Part shown: one piece after another, positions 60,136-64,000 of the stretch
Layout: every line of letters starts with the position of its first letter
Position numbering within the stretch: position 1 is the stretch's first letter
Source of the DNA: Dethiobacter sp.
Lineage (GTDB): Bacteria; Bacillota; Dethiobacteria; Dethiobacterales; Dethiobacteraceae
Direction of reading: 5' to 3'
DNA length: 64,000 bases
Assembly: GCA_020725465.1 (NCBI GenBank)
Contig: DYEY01000074.1
Span: forward strand, 1 to 64,000
The notes under the pieces: generated by a model
Databases searched by the model: none
What the model saw: only the letters and a program-made list of their open reading frames with translations
Told to the model about the DNA's origin: nothing
Made by a program: the position numbers and the translations under genes

Positions 60136-61511
60136 AAAACAGTCTTTCCGGGCGGTTTACGCTGACCCTGATTATACTGGCCGTGAGCGGCATAATGCTG
60201 AGCGGCATGCTGGCCAACCTGGCCCTTTCCTACAACTTCCGCCGTTACCTGCGCAATACGGAGGAAGCGCAAAACCGGAGGATTGTGGAAACGCTGGAAG
60301 AGCTCTACAGCGAGGCTACTTCCTGGCTTGCCATCCGGCGTTCCACCATGCACGTGGGTGCAACCACCGGGACACAGATCAGGGTGTTTGACTTAAACGG
60401 CCAGTTAATCGCCGATTCGCTTGCCGGCATGGTGCAGGGAATGCACGGCAGACGCTGGCAGCGGGCGGGAGAGCAGCGTGGCAACACCTATAACTACGCC
60501 CTGGAGCTGAACGGCCGGCGGGTCGGCACGGTGGAAATAACCCACCTGGGGCAAAGCGGCCTTTTTACGGGGGAGGCACTGGTGTTTCGCCGTGCCGTAA
60601 ACCAGGCCATGCTGCTGACCGGGCTGACTACCGTTCTGGCGGCGCTTTTGACCGGTAACTTCCTGGCCCGGCGCCTGACCGGGCGCCTGGATAAGATGGC
60701 TGAGGCGGCCGAAAAGCTTGGCCGGGGCGAATTTGAAACAAGGGTGGACGATACGGGTGATGACGAGCTGGCGGTGTTGGCCGGCACCATGAACAGGATG
60801 GCGGAGCGCCTGCAGGAGCAGACAAAGCTGCGCCGTAAGCTGACAGGTGACATCTCCCATGAACTGCGCACTCCGCTTACCACTATCCAGAGTTTTGTGG
60901 AAGCCTTTCTTGACCGGGTTATGCCGCCGGATGAGCAAAACCTGGCTGCTGTACTGGAGGAGACCCAACGACTGGGACAGCTGGTCAGCGATTTGCAGGA
61001 GCTCTCCAGCGCCGAGTGCCGCGACCGGGAACTTTGCCTTGAGGAAACAGACCTGGAGGCGGTGTTGGCCCGGGAAACGGAGCGGGTAAAACCGCTTTTC
61101 AGGCAAAAAGAAATCGATCTTGTCTTTATACGCAGGGAACCGGGCGCCGGGGTCCTGGCCGACGAAACAATGCTGGAGCGGGTTATCGGCAACCTGCTGG
61201 TGAATGCCTGGAAATATACGCCGGAGGGCGGCAGGGTGGAAGTGACCGCTTTCTCCCGTCCCCGTACAGCCGGTTTTACCGTAGCCGACACCGGCATCGG
61301 CATAGCTGAAGAACACCTGCCCTATATTTTTGAGCGTTTCTACCGCGCTGACCCCTCCCGGTCCCGGGCAACGGGGGGGACAGGCATCGGCCTTTCCATC
61401 GTTTCGGAGCTGGTGCGGGCCATGGGGGGGAGTATAGAAGTAAAAAGCGCTCCCGGCGAGGGAAGCGCTTTCACCGTAATTTTGCGGGCAACGCAAAAAC
61501 GGACAGATTAG
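60132..61511 (+). CDS. Sensor histidine kinase
   Basis: A 459-residue membrane kinase paired with the preceding regulator. TM1 near 8-30, an extracytoplasmic part of about 130 residues, TM2 near 158-178, HAMP (RLTGRLDKMAEAAEKLGRGEFE), HisKA with the phosphorylated His in DISHELRTPLTTIQ (near 242), and HATPase with N box NLLVNAWKYTPEGG, G1 VADTGIGIAEEHLPYIFERF and G2 GTGIGLSIV. GTG start inside the regulator stop. Signal unknown; envelope stress or metal would suit the exported neighbour. Its stop overlaps the convergent PIN gene by four bases. Confidence 0.94.
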   Translation: MKNSLSGRFTLTLIILAVSGIMLSGMLANLALSYNFRRYLRNTEEAQNRRIVETLEELYSEATSWLAIRRSTMHVGATTGTQIRVFDLNGQLIADSLAGMVQGMHGRRWQRAGEQRGNTYNYALELNGRRVGTVEITHLGQSGLFTGEALVFRRAVNQAMLLTGLTTVLAALLTGNFLARRLTGRLDKMAEAAEKLGRGEFETRVDDTGDDELAVLAGTMNRMAERLQEQTKLRRKLTGDISHELRTPLTTIQSFVEAFLDRVMPPDEQNLAAVLEETQRLGQLVSDLQELSSAECRDRELCLEETDLEAVLARETERVKPLFRQKEIDLVFIRREPGAGVLADETMLERVIGNLLVNAWKYTPEGGRVEVTAFSRPRTAGFTVADTGIGIAEEHLPYIFERFYRADPSRSRATGGTGIGLSIVSELVRAMGGSIEVKSAPGEGSAFTVILRATQKRTD

Positions 61512-61882
61512 TTCTTTTTAATAAAAATTACATTATCCAAACCCGAGAAATGGTGGTCGCTTGTTATAATTCTGCAACGCTCTGATAAAGCAGTGGCATA
61601 AACACAGGCATCCGCCATCGGAATCGAATGTTGCAAACTTAAATCTGCTGCAAATAACGCCAGGCTGTTTGTCAGTGACTTTATTTTAGTGGTTTGCATC
61701 AATGCAGCGGCCAGCATGGCATCTTCTTCATTTCTTTCTCTCTTGATTTTTTTGTAGACTTCGTAAACCACGATAGTTGGGGTTACAATGTCTTCAATCT
61801 GCTCGAAAAAAGGCTCATAAGCAGAGGATAATGCACCATCTGCCAGAAATTCAATCCACCCACAGGAATCAATGAGTATCAT
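61508..61882 (-). CDS. PIN-domain toxin of a VapBC-type module
   Basis: A 124-residue PIN ribonuclease. Acidic residues: D in ILIDSCGWIEFL (near 5), E in IVVYEVYKKIK (near 42), D in PMADACVYATA (near 91) and D in IITSDHHFSG (near 109). Overlaps the antitoxin gene by four bases (ATGA). A different branch from the VapC at 23.8 kb, paired with a different antitoxin fold. Confidence 0.88.
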   Translation of the reverse strand: MILIDSCGWIEFLADGALSSAYEPFFEQIEDIVTPTIVVYEVYKKIKRERNEEDAMLAAALMQTTKIKSLTNSLALFAADLSLQHSIPMADACVYATALSERCRIITSDHHFSGLDNVIFIKKN

Positions 61883-62088
61883 ACCCGCTCGTTTTCTTCC
61901 CTGACGAAGTTGGTGTCCATACCTTTAAACATGTTACGCAGTTTATACGGTGGATAGACGGGTACCATTGTTATTGTATTTCCTCTGGCGATGACCTGCA
62001 TCTTTTGGCCGGCCTGAAGGTTTAATTGTTCACGAACCTCTTTGGGAATAACGACCTGAAACTTGCTGCTCAAGGTAACTTCACTCAA
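61879..62088 (-). CDS. AbrB/SpoVT-fold antitoxin
   Basis: A 69-residue swapped-hairpin AbrB-type DNA-binding protein: VTLSSKFQVVIPKEVREQLNL followed by GQKMQVIARGNTITMVPV. The short C-terminal tail (KGMDTNFVREENERV) should bind the PIN toxin encoded next. TTG start. Together they make a complete second toxin-antitoxin pair in the window. Confidence 0.85.
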   Translation of the reverse strand: MSEVTLSSKFQVVIPKEVREQLNLQAGQKMQVIARGNTITMVPVYPPYKLRNMFKGMDTNFVREENERV

Positions 62089-62171
62089 AGAAAAGCCCCC
62101 TTTACAAAATATATATCGATAATACTATTGTACAACAGTGAGCAGCCTTATGCAACCATAAAATGTAAATA

Positions 62172-62630
62172 CTAAGCTGCCGCCCTCCTGGCCTCGCTGT
62201 GGTCCAGCCAGGCGGCAAAGACACGGGTAATGATAAAGGCCATCAGGAAACGCAGCGGAAAAATTATAAATATATTGGCGCCCATGGAGACAAACAGCAG
62301 GTTATCTTCAAAAATACTGTGGTTGATGGCAAGGTAAACGCCGCACAGCTTCATATCCCTCCTGCTGATTATACCCCGGTTGGCATATTCGATAATAACG
62401 GCGGCGCCGTAAAATACACCGATAACCATACCCACAATAAGAGGAAAAGCTGCTTGGGGCGACATGTCGAAAGCCCTGGGTAACCAGCCGAAGAAAACCG
62501 ACACTTTTTCAAGCAGCCTGAAATGGCCGGCATACTCGATAAGCAACATGACGGGAATCAGGATAAGGGCGAGATAAAATACGGTGGTTCCGCCCCTGAC
62601 CAGTGTCTGGAGAATTATTTCCGCCGGCAT
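62172..62630 (-). CDS. Nucleoside-recognition (GATE) domain membrane protein, second of a pair
   Basis: A 152-residue membrane protein with about four helices. FYLALILIPVMLLIEYAGHF and AAFPLIVGMVIGVFYGAAVI match the GATE domain shared by SpmA/SpmB, FeoB and nucleoside carriers. Its partner, encoded two bases upstream, carries the other half. GGGAGG before the ATG. In Bacillus SpmA/SpmB help dehydrate the spore core; whether this pair does so is open. Confidence 0.72.
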   Translation of the reverse strand: MPAEIILQTLVRGGTTVFYLALILIPVMLLIEYAGHFRLLEKVSVFFGWLPRAFDMSPQAAFPLIVGMVIGVFYGAAVIIEYANRGIISRRDMKLCGVYLAINHSIFEDNLLFVSMGANIFIIFPLRFLMAFIITRVFAAWLDHSEARRAAA

Positions 62631-62632
62631 GG

Positions 62633-63100
62633 TTAACCTCCCAGCCCCAGGTATATCAGATTCAGAAGCAGGGCGAAAAACAGGCCGCTCAAAAGGCGCA
62701 GAGGCACCGAGACAAGGGGGGAGAGGCCGGCGATTTTAAGTACCGGGCCTTCCATCATCAGCGAGTGACAGGTAAGGATAATCAGGGCGATCAGGGTTAT
62801 CTCCCTGGGGGAGAGGGAAAGTACGGCGATGGCTCCCATGGCGGCGTAGATGTTGGAGATAAACCCAAGAAAGAGCGGCAGCGCCGCCTCCCCCGGCAGG
62901 CCCACCACCCCGAGAAAAGGCCTGAAAACACCGGCCACTGCCGGCAGCCAGCCGGTTTTCTCCAGGAGAATTAAGACAAATGTGACAGGAAAAATAATTT
63001 TGGACATGCGGAAAGTGGTTTGCAACCCTTTCCGGGCGCCGTTTACGGCGGGCTGCAGATAGCCGGGCAATTCCGGCTTTTTTTTGTCGCCCTCCTCCAT
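62633..63100 (-). CDS. Nucleoside-recognition (GATE) domain membrane protein, first of a pair
   Basis: A 155-residue membrane protein with a polar N-terminus (MEEGDKKKPELPGYLQPAV) and about four helices, including KIIFPVTFVLILLEKTGWL and LPLFLGFISNIYAAMGAIAVL. Forms a two-gene operon with the following GATE protein (two-base gap). AAGGAGG ahead of the ATG. The two halves probably assemble into one channel or transporter. Confidence 0.72.
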   Translation of the reverse strand: MEEGDKKKPELPGYLQPAVNGARKGLQTTFRMSKIIFPVTFVLILLEKTGWLPAVAGVFRPFLGVVGLPGEAALPLFLGFISNIYAAMGAIAVLSLSPREITLIALIILTCHSLMMEGPVLKIAGLSPLVSVPLRLLSGLFFALLLNLIYLGLGG

Positions 63101-63254
63101 GGCAGCAACCTCCTTACCATCAGGGATATTAATGTAATTCCCGCCAGGCTGTAAAAATCCTTGTTTGCTTCAGATTGGCAAAAAAGATATAATTATGCCA
63201 GCAGGCTTCGCTTTACGGGGAACATGTCATTTTAATTGCCGGCAGGTGAGGTAA

Positions 63255-64000
63255 ATGGGCGAAAACTGGCGGGGAACCTGCCTGAGGTCGCTGCCCGCGG
63301 TGGATGCGGTGGTCAACGCGTACCGCCGTCAGGCAAACAATACCTGCTATTCACATGCCCTGGTGGTAGATGTGGCCCAGGAAGTAATAGCAGGGCTGCG
63401 CAGCGGTATACTGGCGGCGGGCACAGAAGAAGAAGCGAAAGAGTACGGGCTTGACGCGCAAAAGGCCGCCCGCCGGGTGGAAGATATACTGAGTCGGTTG
63501 GGGCAGCCGTCGCTGCGGCCGGTGATCAATGCCACCGGCACTGTGCTGCACACCAATATGGGGCGGGCCCCGTTGGCCAGAGCGGCCCGGGAGGCTATGC
63601 TGCGGGCCGCCGGTTTTTGCAATCTTGAGATGGACCTGGAAGAAGGAAAGCGCGGGTCCCGTCACGACCACGTGGTCCAGTTGCTGGTAAGGCTGACCGG
63701 GGCGGAGGCCGCCTGTGTGGTGAACAATAACGCCGCGGCGGTGATGCTCTGCCTGAACACGGTGGCGGCGGGAAAAAAAGTGATCGTCTCTCGGGGTGAA
63801 TTGGTGGAGATCGGTGGCAGTTTTCGCATCCCTGACGTGATGGCGGCCAGCGGGGCGGTTTTACGCGAGGTGGGAACCACCAACAAGACCCACCCCCGGG
63901 ATTACCGGCAGGCTGTTGATGCCGATACCGCCCTGCTTTTGAAAGTTCACACCAGCAACTACAAGGTGGTGGGCTTCACCGCGGCGGTGGACACGCCGGA
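63255..64000 (+). CDS. selA: L-seryl-tRNA(Sec) selenium transferase, 5' part
   Basis: The window holds the first 248 codons; the frame is open to the last base. SelA is a PLP enzyme that turns seryl-tRNA(Sec) into selenocysteinyl-tRNA(Sec) using selenophosphate. Seen: LPAVDAVVNAYRR at the start, RPVINATGTVLHTNMGRAPL (near 91), EMDLEEGKRGSRHDHV and NNNAAAVMLCLNTVAAGKKVIVSRGELVEIGGSFRIPDVM, all family hallmarks. The PLP-binding lysine (near residue 295 in relatives) lies beyond the edge. AGGTGAGG precedes the ATG. selC lies 34 kb upstream on the same strand. Confidence 0.95.
   Translation, partial: MGENWRGTCLRSLPAVDAVVNAYRRQANNTCYSHALVVDVAQEVIAGLRSGILAAGTEEEAKEYGLDAQKAARRVEDILSRLGQPSLRPVINATGTVLHTNMGRAPLARAAREAMLRAAGFCNLEMDLEEGKRGSRHDHVVQLLVRLTGAEAACVVNNNAAAVMLCLNTVAAGKKVIVSRGELVEIGGSFRIPDVMAASGAVLREVGTTNKTHPRDYRQAVDADTALLLKVHTSNYKVVGFTAAVDTP

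Noticed and set aside
60405-61496. Long minus-strand frames opposite the histidine kinase
   Set aside because: The plus strand encodes a complete kinase with H, N, G1 and G2 boxes; the opposite translations show no domain.
63255-64000. In-frame UGA selenoprotein genes within the window
   Set aside because: No gene ends at a UGA followed by a homologous continuation, and no SECIS-like hairpin after a UGA was noticed; the Sec machinery must serve genes elsewhere.

Overview
The window looks like a chromosomal segment of a spore-forming, strictly anaerobic Gram-positive bacterium of the Peptococcaceae / Desulfotomaculum-Pelotomaculum type. This is inference from gene content: YheC/D-type ATP-grasp proteins, a LysM-SleB cell-wall hydrolase, a reverse-domain rubrerythrin, a tungsten-type aldehyde:ferredoxin oxidoreductase, a selenocysteine tRNA plus selA, CggR and PyrR-type regulation, and Firmicutes-style ribosome binding sites with frequent TTG and GTG starts. 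No rRNA, transposase, phage gene or CRISPR array was seen.

Layout. 0.3-5.5 kb: four ATP-grasp paralogues of the YheC/D family, A/T-richer than what follows; a fifth, N-terminally short copy lies at 22.9 kb. 5.6-11 kb: aconitase, rubrerythrin, a ferredoxin-like protein, a cysteine-cluster protein and a DUF401 permease. 11.1-13.2 kb: convergent genes for a YtpB-type tetraprenyl-beta-curcumene synthase and a long-chain prenyl diphosphate synthase, together a likely C35 terpene (sesquarterpene) route. 13.3-22.7 kb: CoA-disulfide reductase, TPR protein, MetE/UroD-like protein, a glycosidase with its GPH-type symporter, and two overlapping nitrilase-family genes of which one has lost all three catalytic residues. 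23.8-24.5 kb: a VapBC module. 24.6-29.2 kb: carAB behind a consensus promoter and a PyrR-like RNA element. 29.25 kb: selC. 30-33.4 kb: a chemoreceptor and CheB.

33.5-39.9 kb is a sugar-catabolic locus: a leftward operon (flavin enoate reductase, PfkB kinase, class II aldolase, DeoR regulator, rhamnulokinase-like kinase) diverging from a sugar-phosphate isomerase/epimerase, with four copies of an A-rich octamer between the two promoters. 40-44 kb holds a group II intron relic, a CofE-like ligase, the SleB-type hydrolase and RmuC. 44-46.1 kb is cggR-gap. 46.2-58.6 kb is the most interesting part: a GntR regulator and an eleven-gene operon (AOR, cupin, CUT2 sugar ABC transporter, FGGY kinase, hydroxyacid dehydrogenase, KDPG-type aldolase, MoaD-like sulfur carrier, a second isomerase/epimerase paralogous to the one at 39 kb, zinc alcohol dehydrogenase). 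The same 14-bp palindrome stands before gntR and, twice, before the AOR gene, so GntR very probably controls both. This looks like an undescribed ferredoxin-linked sugar or sugar-acid oxidation pathway.

58.6-64 kb: a four-unit 35-bp tandem array of REP-like palindromes, a DUF2680 exported protein with a two-component system, a second PIN/AbrB toxin-antitoxin pair, two GATE-domain membrane proteins and the first half of selA, cut by the window end. Dispersed 27-bp palindromes (41.3, 58.6-58.9 kb) suggest a RAYT-type repeat family in this genome.
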